A stretch of 64,000 nt of DNA from an uncultured Pelagibacteraceae bacterium (GTDB lineage: Bacteria; Pseudomonadota; Alphaproteobacteria; Pelagibacterales; Pelagibacteraceae): assembly GCA_902610515.1 (NCBI GenBank), contig CACLVZ010000004.1, forward strand, positions 62,001-126,000. The letters are read 5' to 3'. The position numbers and the translations under genes were made by a program. Under the pieces are notes generated by a model. The model worked only from the letters and a program-made list of their open reading frames with translations. It was not told the DNA's origin and ran no database searches. Below are positions 1 to 7,656 of the stretch, in pieces. Each line of letters begins with the position of its first letter. Position 1 is the first letter of the stretch.

Positions 1-180
1 GGGGTTACAATACAATCCAGAACTACCATCAATTAAAATCTTTCCGTCATGAGTATGAAGATAAATGCCTTCTGCTTTTACTATGATACGAGGGTTTTTC
101 TTAAAATCTTTATTAGATGAAAATGGCATCCAATGTTCATTCAAAGAATTAGGTATTTTTGATTGAAATGAGGTACTCAT
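1..180 (-). CDS. Class III (omega-amino acid) aminotransferase, N-terminal part
   Basis: The first 60 codons of a gene whose ATG is at 178-180 and which runs off the left edge. The translation contains a SLNEHWMPF segment and then KAEGIYLHTHDGKILIDGSS, the opening of the beta-alanine/omega-amino acid:pyruvate aminotransferase group of class III PLP enzymes (AEG..DxDG..ILDG is the usual N-terminal pattern). The PLP lysine lies outside the window, so the substrate cannot be told. It is divergent from the SGNH gene at 238 with only 57 bases between them, which must hold both promoters. Family call is fairly sure; substrate is not. Confidence 0.8.
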   Translation of the reverse strand, partial: MSTSFQSKIPNSLNEHWMPFSSNKDFKKNPRIIVKAEGIYLHTHDGKILIDGSSGLYCNP

Positions 181-237
181 TATTAAGTTATAGCAAAGTA
201 ACTTTTTGAATGCTATCTAAATATTATAAGAAAATTA

Positions 238-1386
238 ATGAAAAAATTATACTTTATTGTTGTTTTAATAATAATTGATTTGCTACTTTCACAATTATTT
301 TTGCTAAAGTTTTTAGAGAACGATCTTATAAAAGCGAATAAGGATAGTTTTGAGAATAGAGTATTCAACAAAAACTATAATTATACATTTAAAAAACAAG
401 CTCAATTCACTTCTCGATATGATGACAATATTTACCAAATCTTTACTAATGATCTAGGATTTAGAGATGATAGTACTCAACCATTAGATAGGGATAAAGA
501 ATATTCAATTTTAATTGGTGATAGTTTTATTGAAGGAGTTGGTCTTGATTATAAAGATACAATTGTAGGAATAATGAATAAAAAACTGGCAAATAATAAA
601 TTTAAGTTTCTCAATGCAGGAGTAGCATCATACTCGAGTTATATTTACTTAAGAAAAATTGAGGACATAATTAAAAACAATGGTGATTTAAAAGTTAAAA
701 AGGTAATTGTTTTTCTTGATAAAAGTGACGTATCTGATGATGAAAAGTACTTAAATAAACCTGCTTTTTTTAAAAATACTAAAGGAAAATTTATTAATCA
801 AAGAAAGGAAGATTTTTGGGGAGATTTAAGAGAATTGAGTTTTTGGAGATTTTACACAAAACAAACTATTTCAGGAAAAATAATTAAATTAGGCACAGAT
901 CAAATTGAAAATTTTTTATCAAATATTAAAAAAAGATCTTTTATTTCAAAAAAATTAAACAAAAGTTTTTTTGAGGTAACTGAAATAGAAATTAAAGCTA
1001 TTAAATCGATTAATAATAAGCCACACATAAGAAACTGGTATTTAGGTCCTACGTGGGAAGAGAGAACAAAAAAAAATATCAAGTTTTCTGTAGAAAATTT
1101 AAATAAATTAAAAGATTTTTTAAGGAAAAAAAATATTGATTTCTTAGTAGTTTTATATCCTTGGTCATTTGAAATTGATAATGAGGAAATAAGAAAAAAA
1201 TATTTAGAATTTATTATTCCACTCTTAAATGAAAATAAGATTAATAATTTATCCGTTTACGAAGGATTTCTAAAAGGAAATATTTATGAGAGTATAGGTA
1301 AAAATTATCTTTATAATGACATTCATTTTAATAAGTATGGTAATCAGGTTATAGTTAACGAATTATTAAGAAAAATAAATCAGTGA
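238..1386 (+). CDS. Membrane-anchored SGNH-hydrolase-like protein
   Basis: A 382-residue protein with one N-terminal hydrophobic anchor (about residues 4-24) and then a presumably periplasmic SGNH domain. The nucleophile block is ILIGDSFIEGVG (Ser96), preceded by a NDLGFRDD strand typical of this group, and the C-terminal catalytic block is NDIHFNKYGNQ (Asp361, His363). The D-x-H spacing resembles AlgX/AlgJ-type acyltransferases more than classical D-x-x-H lipases. Such proteins add or remove acyl groups on cell-surface sugars. It is one of four SGNH domains in the window and overlaps the next methyltransferase gene by 4 bases, so the two are probably co-translated. Substrate unknown. Confidence 0.75.
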   Translation: MKKLYFIVVLIIIDLLLSQLFLLKFLENDLIKANKDSFENRVFNKNYNYTFKKQAQFTSRYDDNIYQIFTNDLGFRDDSTQPLDRDKEYSILIGDSFIEGVGLDYKDTIVGIMNKKLANNKFKFLNAGVASYSSYIYLRKIEDIIKNNGDLKVKKVIVFLDKSDVSDDEKYLNKPAFFKNTKGKFINQRKEDFWGDLRELSFWRFYTKQTISGKIIKLGTDQIENFLSNIKKRSFISKKLNKSFFEVTEIEIKAIKSINNKPHIRNWYLGPTWEERTKKNIKFSVENLNKLKDFLRKKNIDFLVVLYPWSFEIDNEEIRKKYLEFIIPLLNENKINNLSVYEGFLKGNIYESIGKNYLYNDIHFNKYGNQVIVNELLRKINQ

Positions 1387-2090
1387 AAAAATTAAAAAAC
1401 TGGGATAATAAAACTTGGTTATCATCTAGATCTTATATTTCTCAATTTAACAAATTTCTTAAATTAAGAGTTAACCTAAACAAAAATTCAAAAATTTTAG
1501 ATATAGGCTGTGGAAGAGCAAATATAATCAGTTCACTTCATAAAAAGTACAAATTTAAGAATAAACCTGTTGGTATCGACATTGTTAGAAATAAGGATAT
1601 AAAAAAGAATATTATTTTCAAAAAAATTAACGCTTCTAAATATTTGGAAAAAAATCAGAATTACGATCTTATTTTAATGAAGCAAACAATTCATTTTTTT
1701 ACACAAAAAAAATTGGATAGTCTGCTCAATCTTGCTAAAAAAAGCTTAAATCCTAAAGGTAAAATATTGATTTTTTCACTTAAAACAAAAAATAACTCGA
1801 TACCTTGCTTTAAAAAAATGAGAAAAAAATTAGAAAAAAGTTTAAAAAGAGATGAAGTTTTATTTAAGATAATTAAAAAAAACTTAAAAGAAATAAGCTA
1901 CACATATTTTAACTTTAAAGTAAATATCTCGAAACAAAAATACATAAGAATGATCAGAGAAAGATACATTTCATGCTTATTAAATATGAGTAGTAAAGAA
2001 ATTAATTTGGGTATCAGTGAAATTAAATTAATGTATAAAAATCAACTAAAATTCACTGATACCCTAAAATGTATTAGCTACAGAAAATAA
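1383..2090 (+). CDS. Class I SAM-dependent methyltransferase
   Basis: The 235-residue product has the SAM-binding motif I as ILDIGCGRANI (about residues 39-49), an acidic motif II in the GIDIV strand and a motif-IV-like YDLILMKQTIHFF. This is the class I Rossmann methyltransferase fold. The GTG start at 1383 overlaps the TGA stop of the SGNH gene, so translational coupling is likely and the two may act on the same surface molecule. The C-terminal half is very lysine-rich and has no recognisable specificity domain. The substrate cannot be named. Confidence 0.75.
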   Translation: MKKLKNWDNKTWLSSRSYISQFNKFLKLRVNLNKNSKILDIGCGRANIISSLHKKYKFKNKPVGIDIVRNKDIKKNIIFKKINASKYLEKNQNYDLILMKQTIHFFTQKKLDSLLNLAKKSLNPKGKILIFSLKTKNNSIPCFKKMRKKLEKSLKRDEVLFKIIKKNLKEISYTYFNFKVNISKQKYIRMIRERYISCLLNMSSKEINLGISEIKLMYKNQLKFTDTLKCISYRK

Positions 2091-2414
2091 TTATTTTCCT
2101 GGCTCTTTGTATGATGATGCCATTTTCTGAGCAGTTTTAGCTATTTCATTTAAATTTACATCTTCCAAAATTGTAAAATCTGAAACAGCACCACTAGAAA
2201 CAGCAACCATTGCAGCTGCAGCAGCTTGTTCAAAAGTTCCTTCAATCACTGCCATAAAATCATATTTTCCTCTTAGGCCTGAGTATTGAGTTACTTTAGC
2301 TCCTACAGAAGCAGCAAGTGCAGATGTAGCAGCTTTTCTATCTGTAGACGGATTGCTTACAAATCCCCCAAGACCTTTGGCTGTGTAACATCCTAATGTA
2401 TAAAATTTTGCCAT
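2091..2414 (-). CDS. GYD domain protein
   Basis: A 107-residue soluble protein with the GYD-family signature: an FYTLGCYT first strand, a LRGKYDFMAVIEG segment around residue 50, and an alanine-rich helix (AAAAAMVAV) before a last strand FTILEDV. GYD proteins adopt a small ferredoxin-like, dimeric alpha/beta-barrel fold; their function is not known. It is the last gene of the compact operon running leftward from 4429, 13 bases after the ABM-like gene, with a strong purine-rich ribosome site (GGAAAGGGG) before its ATG. Confidence 0.75.
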   Translation of the reverse strand: MAKFYTLGCYTAKGLGGFVSNPSTDRKAATSALAASVGAKVTQYSGLRGKYDFMAVIEGTFEQAAAAAMVAVSSGAVSDFTILEDVNLNEIAKTAQKMASSYKEPGK

Positions 2415-2427
2415 TGTTACCCCTTTC

Positions 2428-2721
2428 CTATTTCTCGATTACAACTGTACCAGAATGAGGATCAGTTACTCCTAAATCTGATGACAGTTCTTCTAAAGTG
2501 TGCCGAAGAGAGTCCAAAAATTCAATCATTTTTGGTCTTGCTTTAGCAATGTCATCTTCAGAATTCCATTCACCTATCATAAAAAATTCGTTAGGCTTAG
2601 TTTCAACGTATTTCGCTGAAATCTGCCCATCGAACTTTGGCATCTCATCTATTTTTTTTAAATATTCTTCTCTGTTAGATGATTTCACTTTGCATCTAAC
2701 AATATTCATAAACTTTGACAT
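2428..2721 (-). CDS. ABM-like dimeric alpha/beta barrel protein
   Basis: A 97-residue soluble protein that starts with a beta strand (MNIVRCKVK), has a helix with a YLKKIDEMP segment and a second strand FFMIGEWNSEDD, the layout of the antibiotic-biosynthesis-monooxygenase (ABM) / stress-responsive barrel superfamily. No catalytic residue can be assigned because the family is catalytically diverse. It sits 8 bases after the membrane-protein gene with a perfect AAGGAGG ribosome site, in the operon of similar-sized proteins between 2091 and 4429. Confidence 0.6.
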   Translation of the reverse strand: MSKFMNIVRCKVKSSNREEYLKKIDEMPKFDGQISAKYVETKPNEFFMIGEWNSEDDIAKARPKMIEFLDSLRHTLEELSSDLGVTDPHSGTVVIEK

Positions 2722-2729
2722 ACACCTCC

Positions 2730-3146
2730 TTAAACGTAAATTTTATCAGCTAAACCGTAACAAAGAATAGCGCTGATGATAACAAGAACAATTGGAGCAT
2801 ATATTCCATCGTTTCTAGTTTTTTTAGTCAGACCTGTTTTATCAATTTTCAATGTATAAAAATTTGTAAATAAAATTGAAACATTCATTATAAAAACTAA
2901 GTTAAAAAAGGCCCAAGTAGCCTCTACACCGCCTGATCTAATAAAGGCAATATATATTGCCATTAAAACAGTTGCGATCATGAATGAGCCTGCAAATCTC
3001 GTAATCAAGGTAGCAGTTTTATCAACTCCTCTACCCTTTAGAAATTTTTTAGTATCAAAGACTAATTGGTAAGCGTAGGTACCAACTATAATAAAATGTG
3101 CTAAGTAAATTATTAAATAAAATGCGTTTCCAAATTTATCGATCAT
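2730..3146 (-). CDS. Four-helix membrane protein of the mini-barrel operon
   Basis: A 138-residue integral membrane protein with about four hydrophobic helices (AFYLIIYLAHFIIVGTYAY, FAGSFMIATVLMAIYIAF, FFNLVFIMNVSILFTNFY and IVLVIISAILCYGLA). The ATG at 3144-3146 was chosen because a longer reading would run 16 codons into the neighbouring gene, which ends at 3154. I do not recognise the family. Its place in the middle of an operon of small soluble barrel proteins suggests it gives that set a membrane partner, but this is inference. Confidence 0.6.
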   Translation of the reverse strand: MIDKFGNAFYLIIYLAHFIIVGTYAYQLVFDTKKFLKGRGVDKTATLITRFAGSFMIATVLMAIYIAFIRSGGVEATWAFFNLVFIMNVSILFTNFYTLKIDKTGLTKKTRNDGIYAPIVLVIISAILCYGLADKIYV

Positions 3147-3153
3147 AAGTATC

Positions 3154-3441
3154 CTATGCGTTATAGTCCATGACTTGATCTGTGCACTCAACAAACTTAT
3201 GAGGAGTGAAAAAATCGTTCATTTGACCTAGTTGATTAATAATTGCTTGCTCATCTTTTCCCTTCCACCAGCAAAACATTTCCATTGTATCGCCCGGAGT
3301 ATTCCAAGTCATTTGACAAGCAGCATTGTCACTTTTCATACTTTTAACAATATCTTCCATTTTCATAGAAGCTACTGTTTCTGTAAATTTAGCTTTCATT
3401 TCAGCAGATTTGAAAGTGTGTGTTACCATGTAGTTTTTCAT
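3154..3441 (-). CDS. Small protein, probable ferredoxin-like fold
   Basis: A 95-residue soluble protein of unknown function. It opens with a strand (MVTHTFK), has a long amphipathic helix, and a strand METFCWW-like segment (MEMFCWWKGKDEQAI) followed by a second helix, the same beta-alpha-beta layout as its neighbours. Two cysteines and four tryptophan/cysteine-rich positions near the middle are notable but form no known motif. It lies 8 bases downstream of the next 96-residue gene, with an AGGAGA ribosome site. No database family is recognised by eye. Confidence 0.55.
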   Translation of the reverse strand: MKNYMVTHTFKSAEMKAKFTETVASMKMEDIVKSMKSDNAACQMTWNTPGDTMEMFCWWKGKDEQAIINQLGQMNDFFTPHKFVECTDQVMDYNA

Positions 3442-3449
3442 TTTTTCTC

Positions 3450-3740
3450 CTATAGGTTTATTTTTGAAAGTTCATATAATTGAGCGCTTTCTACACACTC
3501 AGCATAAATTGCTTTAGCTGTGGAGTTATTTCCAGTTACAAACTCTTTCATTCCTGCTTCGTTATGAACATTAACTTTAAATAGCATGCCGCTTTTATCT
3601 GGTATCATTGCCCCAACAGTTTTTTCTGGGTAGGCAACGCTTTTTCTAACGCTCATACCTTCATCTGATTGCATCCAACCCATGAAGGTTTCTAATTTGC
3701 CTTCTTTAAATTTAAGATGTACTAACATTTCTTTTTCCAT
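3450..3740 (-). CDS. Small protein, probable ferredoxin-like fold
   Basis: A 96-residue soluble protein of unknown function. The start MLVHLKFKEGKLETFMGWM resembles the strand-helix opening of the neighbouring 95-residue protein, and a second strand-helix unit follows (GMLFKVNVHNEAGMKEFV). It carries an AAAGGAG ribosome site and lies 15 bases after the DUF1330 gene. It fits the pattern of this operon, in which each gene encodes one small alpha/beta barrel half, but sequence similarity is too weak to name the family. Confidence 0.55.
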   Translation of the reverse strand: MEKEMLVHLKFKEGKLETFMGWMQSDEGMSVRKSVAYPEKTVGAMIPDKSGMLFKVNVHNEAGMKEFVTGNNSTAKAIYAECVESAQLYELSKINL

Positions 3741-3755
3741 TTTTTCTCCTTTTAT

Positions 3756-4043
3756 TTAAACTCCTTTTATTATAATCCCATTAGCTACTGAGTTTGCTAA
3801 TCTAATTGGTTTAACTGGTTTATATTCCTCAGAGTCATACCACTCTAAAGCTTTTTCATAAGTTGGAAATTTAATTACTACAGTTCTAGGATATTTCCAC
3901 TCACCATCGATTACTCTGTACTGCCCAGCACGTACAAGGTATTCTCCTCCAAATTTTTGGACTGTGGGTAAGACTTTTCCAACATATTCTTTATAAGCTT
4001 CAGGATTTTTTACATCTATGTTAGCTATAACATATCCACTCAT
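3756..4043 (-). CDS. DUF1330 family protein
   Basis: A 95-residue protein with the full DUF1330 pattern: a first strand GYVIANIDVKNPEAYKEY, then VGKVLPTVQKFGGEYLVRAG, a VVIKFPTYEKALEWYDSEEY segment and a RLANSVANGIIIKGV ending. DUF1330 proteins are small dimeric alpha/beta barrels of unknown function, related to the ABM fold. It follows the secreted-protein gene by 2 bases, so it is almost certainly co-transcribed with it. Family assignment is firm; role unknown. Confidence 0.85.
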   Translation of the reverse strand: MSGYVIANIDVKNPEAYKEYVGKVLPTVQKFGGEYLVRAGQYRVIDGEWKYPRTVVIKFPTYEKALEWYDSEEYKPVKPIRLANSVANGIIIKGV

Positions 4044-4045
4044 TT

Positions 4046-4429
4046 TTAGCCTGCATAAATCGTTCTAGATAATTTTTCGATTTTTTCTTCTGAACCTTTA
4101 ATTTGCTTATGAATAAATTTATTACACTCACCATTTTTAGCTTTGTCAAAAGGCTTCCCATAAACTTTGTCTACGTAGGAATTCATACCTTTATTCATCT
4201 CATCGTCTTTAACACCTTCGGAAGCGAGGTATTCTCTTATAACTTTTACTGAGGCCAAAGCTAATTCCATATTTTTAACCTCTATAGTATCAGCTGGTAA
4301 AACAGCTGTCGCACTGTAGTGACCTAAACACTCTATTGTTTTTTCCTTTTGTGCTTTAGTTATATGTCCTGCAGCTATCGCTGAGCCCATAAATAATAGA
4401 GTTGCAATTAAAATAAATTTAAATTTCAT
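4046..4429 (-). CDS. Exported small protein heading the mini-barrel operon
   Basis: A 127-residue protein with a clear signal peptide (MKFKFILIATLLFMGSAIAAG, cleavage about residue 20), so it is periplasmic. The ATG at 4427-4429 was preferred to an in-frame TTG two codons upstream. The mature part is helical and charged, with cysteines in IECLGHY and NGECNKF that could form a disulfide. I do not recognise the family. It is the first gene of the leftward operon that continues with DUF1330 after 2 bases. Confidence 0.6.
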   Translation of the reverse strand: MKFKFILIATLLFMGSAIAAGHITKAQKEKTIECLGHYSATAVLPADTIEVKNMELALASVKVIREYLASEGVKDDEMNKGMNSYVDKVYGKPFDKAKNGECNKFIHKQIKGSEEKIEKLSRTIYAG

Positions 4430-4515
4430 AATCAAATCTTAATTAAATTAAGTATAGTTTAACTATGTTAAAATTTAATTACAGGTATGCAAATTGTCTA
4501 CAACTTGAAGATGAT

Positions 4516-5277
4516 TTATTTCCAATTAGGCTTTGTTTTATTAAGAAAACTTTTTATTCCAATTTTTTTATTTTCACTATCAAGCAATTTATAAAATTCT
4601 TGTCTTTCTTTTTTAAGTGATTTTTTTAAATTTTCCTCTGAATTGACTAAATGTTTAATAATTTGAAGTGACTTTTTTGGCTTAGATGAAATTTTATTTA
4701 AAAAATTTATTATGAACTCTTTAAAATTTTCTTTAGGAATAATTTGTGAAACAATTCCATACTTCATTGCCGTTACAGCATCAATAATTTCTCCTGACAT
4801 TGCTAAATATTTTATATTTTGATTTGAAGTAAATTTTTTTGTTTTTTGTGTGCCGCCAATTCCAGGAATTAATCCTAAATTAATTTCAGGTAATCCAAAT
4901 TTTGCTTCAGAACTCGCAATAATTATATCGCTTGATAGGGCTAATTCAAAGCCTCCGCCTAAAGCATAACCCTCAACAAATGAAATAATTGGAATATTGA
5001 TTTTTTGCAAATCGTCAACTTTGGAAAAAAGTTTTTGTTTTTTTGCTTTTTTGGAGTCAAGTTTTTCTAACTCTTTGATATCAGCGCCAGGTGAAAAGAA
5101 CTTTGGACCTCCAATTAAACCAATACATCTAATTTCTTTTAATTTGTTCAAATCCTTGGTTGCATCAGCGATTTCATTTAAAGTTTTTTGATCTAAACTA
5201 TTATTTTTATTGTTAGCAATTTCAATAATTGCGTAATTTTCTCGCTTTTCTACTTTAATATTTTTATAGTTCATCAT
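4516..5277 (-). CDS. Enoyl-CoA hydratase/isomerase family protein
   Basis: A 253-residue crotonase-superfamily enzyme of normal length. The oxyanion-hole strand and CoA site appear as FSPGADIKEL and EGYALGGGFELALSSDI, and both catalytic acids of the true hydratases are present (Glu111 in GGGFELA and Glu131 in FGLPEINLG, followed by GLIPGIGGTQ). It should therefore hydrate a trans-2-enoyl-CoA in the cytoplasm, though chain-length preference cannot be read. It stands alone, divergent from terC with about 21 bases between the starts; two ATG codons in tandem leave the start uncertain by one residue. Confidence 0.85.
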   Translation of the reverse strand: MMNYKNIKVEKRENYAIIEIANNKNNSLDQKTLNEIADATKDLNKLKEIRCIGLIGGPKFFSPGADIKELEKLDSKKAKKQKLFSKVDDLQKINIPIISFVEGYALGGGFELALSSDIIIASSEAKFGLPEINLGLIPGIGGTQKTKKFTSNQNIKYLAMSGEIIDAVTAMKYGIVSQIIPKENFKEFIINFLNKISSKPKKSLQIIKHLVNSEENLKKSLKKERQEFYKLLDSENKKIGIKSFLNKTKPNWK

Positions 5278-5298
5278 TTATAGAATATAAATTTCATT

Positions 5299-5871
5299 AT
5301 GACAGAGCAACTGATTATATTTATTGAAATCATTTTAATTGATTTAGTTTTAGCCGGTGATAATGCAATTATTATTGGGATGGTTGCCTCAAAATTTCCT
5401 GCTGAAAATAGGAAAAAGATTATTTTTTGGGGGATTTCTGGAGCTGTCGTTCTTAGAATAGTTTTAACACTTTTCACTGCATATTTGCTTCAAATAAACG
5501 GTTTAAGATTTATAGGGGGAATTTTATTATTATATGTTGTTTATAAACTTTATAGAGATGTGATAGATGAAAAAAATAATGCTCCAAAATTTCAGGCGAA
5601 AAAAAAAAGTTTTTATAATGCTATTTGGACAATTTTATTAGCAGACTTTACTATGAGTTTGGATAATGTGCTTGGGGTTGCTGGTGCCGCTGGAAACCAT
5701 TATCATCTTTTGATCTTTGGATTAATTCTTTCAATCGTTCTAATGGCGGTTGCTGCTAATTTGATCTCTAGTTGGATAAAAAAATATAAATGGATTGCTT
5801 GGTTAGGGTTGATTGCAATTTTAGCTGTTGCTATTGATTTAATTTATACTGATATAAAAATTTTGATTTAA
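5299..5871 (+). CDS. TerC family integral membrane protein
   Basis: A 190-residue protein with about six membrane helices and both TerC signatures, DLVLAGDNAIIIGM near the N terminus and ADFTMSLDNVLGVAGAA in the middle, with the conserved intramembrane Asp/Asn residues. TerC proteins are linked to metal (manganese) homeostasis and to loading secreted metalloenzymes. The stop codon touches the ATG of the next SGNH gene, forming a terC-SGNH-M23 operon in which an exported zinc peptidase-like protein follows, which fits that role. A second TerC is at 54299. Confidence 0.85.
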   Translation: MTEQLIIFIEIILIDLVLAGDNAIIIGMVASKFPAENRKKIIFWGISGAVVLRIVLTLFTAYLLQINGLRFIGGILLLYVVYKLYRDVIDEKNNAPKFQAKKKSFYNAIWTILLADFTMSLDNVLGVAGAAGNHYHLLIFGLILSIVLMAVAANLISSWIKKYKWIAWLGLIAILAVAIDLIYTDIKILI

Positions 5872-6861
5872 ATGATAAAAAAAATTATTTTTTTTAATCT
5901 TATTATTATTATTTTTTTTATTTTGGCTGGTGAGGTAATCTTGCGAACTTTTAAATTATCTCAACTTATGGGTAGCGACTCTAATATTTTAACATTTAAA
6001 GATGGAATTCATTCACTGACCCCAAATTCTTCTGGTCTAGTTTTTTCAAAAAAAGTTTATATTGATGAAAATCAAACCAGAGTGCCTTCATTTAAATTTA
6101 AATACGATAAAGACAAAAATATTATTATTATTGGAGACAGTGTCACTTTTGGAAATGGGGTTAAAGAGGAAAATACTTTTGTAGGACTTTTGAGAAAAAA
6201 GTATGATTCTTATAATTTTTATAATACTGCTGTTCCAGGTCATGATTTATTACATCATGAAGAAAATTTAGATAGTTTATCTAAATTTAGTAAAGTTGAA
6301 AAAGTAATATATGTTTTTACCTTAAATGATGTATTGAGAGATAAAACAATTGTTCATTGGAATAATAGAAATCAGGAAAAGTTGTTGGAAGAATTAGGTT
6401 TTGTCCAAAAAATTATAAGAAATAAGTTTTTTAGAGATATTAATTTTTATTTGAGAAATAAATCTTATATTTTTATGTTCCTAAAAGGTATATTAACAGA
6501 TCCATCTAAAAGATGGTATGCCAATATAGATATTTTCTATAAAGAAAACGAGATAGATCATTTAGCGGTCTTCTTAAAAAAACTTAAAAAATTTTCAAAA
6601 GAAAGAGATGCTGAGTTATATATGATTATTTTACCATATGAATTTCAGACTAGAGATTGCAAAAATAATATTGAACATTTGCCTCAACAAAAAGTTAAAA
6701 AAGAAATTTCGAAAGTTAAAGTAAATTTTGTTGATTTTTATGAAGAATTTTGCAAGTTTAAAAATCCAAAAAAACTATTTTATAAATATGATCCAATGCA
6801 TTTATCTAAAAGCGGACATAAAAATGTTTTAAAAATGATCGAGCGTGAGATACCTTTTTAA
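5872..6861 (+). CDS. Membrane-anchored SGNH hydrolase
   Basis: A 329-residue protein with an N-terminal anchor (residues 4-22) and an SGNH domain: block I IIIIGDSVTFGNG (Ser90), a block III-like FTLNDVLRD, and block V DPMHLSKSGH with the Asp-x-x-His pair. It begins directly after the terC stop codon and overlaps the M23 gene by 17 bases. These features point to an esterase or acyltransferase acting at the outer face of the inner membrane, possibly on peptidoglycan or a surface glycan given the M23 neighbour. Substrate not visible. Confidence 0.8.
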   Translation: MIKKIIFFNLIIIIFFILAGEVILRTFKLSQLMGSDSNILTFKDGIHSLTPNSSGLVFSKKVYIDENQTRVPSFKFKYDKDKNIIIIGDSVTFGNGVKEENTFVGLLRKKYDSYNFYNTAVPGHDLLHHEENLDSLSKFSKVEKVIYVFTLNDVLRDKTIVHWNNRNQEKLLEELGFVQKIIRNKFFRDINFYLRNKSYIFMFLKGILTDPSKRWYANIDIFYKENEIDHLAVFLKKLKKFSKERDAELYMIILPYEFQTRDCKNNIEHLPQQKVKKEISKVKVNFVDFYEEFCKFKNPKKLFYKYDPMHLSKSGHKNVLKMIEREIPF

Positions 6862-7645
6862 TATAATTTTTTTATTTTGTTTAAGTATAAGCAATTCTTT
6901 TTCCTTAGAATTTAAAGGTAAATTCGAACAAGGTTCATTTATTTTAGGAAAAACCAAACCGGAAGCTAAAGTTTTTATTGATAATAAACAAATAAGAGTT
7001 TCAAAAGACGGTTTTTTTGCATTTGGGTTAGACAGAGATAGAAAAAATAATGTTTTAGTCAAGATTATTATTAATAAAGAAATAAAAGAATTAGAAAAAA
7101 AAGTTTTAAGAAGAGATTATATGATTCAAAGAATTGATGGCTTACCTCCAAAACAAGTAACCCCGCCACCCGAGGTTTATGAGAAAATTAAGAAAGACAA
7201 TTTTTTAATTGGAAAAGCTAGGAAAATTGATAGCGACATTGATTTTTTTAGAAATGAATTCATATATCCAATCGATAAATACATTATTACAGGTGTATAT
7301 GGCAGCCAAAGAATACTTAACGGTAAACCTAGAAGACCTCATTATGGAATAGATTTTCATGCGCCAGAAGGAACTCCAGTAAAAGCAATGATGGACGGCA
7401 AAGTAACTCTATCTGAAAATGACATGTACTTTACTGGAGGGACAATAATATTTGATCACGGACATGGTATTAGTACCCTATATATGCACATGAAAGATAT
7501 TTATGTTAAAAAAGGACAACAAATTAAAAAAGGGGAAATAGTTGGAACTCTTGGTCAAAGTGGTAGAGCTACAGGGCCTCATTTAGATATAAGATTAAAT
7601 TGGTTTGATGTTAAATTAGACCCTCTAACTATCCTTAAAAATTAA
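6845..7645 (+). CDS. Exported M23 (LytM-type) peptidase
   Basis: A 266-residue protein with a signal peptide ending near SNSFS, an N-terminal beta domain (residues 22-130) and a C-terminal LytM domain. The first metal motif HYGIDFHAPEGTPV and the middle His in STLYMHM are intact. The usual HxH is GPHLDIRLNW, so the second His is replaced by Asp. I recall the same HLD variant from alphaproteobacterial relatives, so activity may be kept with Asp as ligand, or the protein may be a LytM regulator. It uses a GTG start inside the previous gene. Confidence 0.85.
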   Translation: MRYLFNIIFLFCLSISNSFSLEFKGKFEQGSFILGKTKPEAKVFIDNKQIRVSKDGFFAFGLDRDRKNNVLVKIIINKEIKELEKKVLRRDYMIQRIDGLPPKQVTPPPEVYEKIKKDNFLIGKARKIDSDIDFFRNEFIYPIDKYIITGVYGSQRILNGKPRRPHYGIDFHAPEGTPVKAMMDGKVTLSENDMYFTGGTIIFDHGHGISTLYMHMKDIYVKKGQQIKKGEIVGTLGQSGRATGPHLDIRLNWFDVKLDPLTILKN

Positions 7646-7656
7646 ATAAACCTTAC

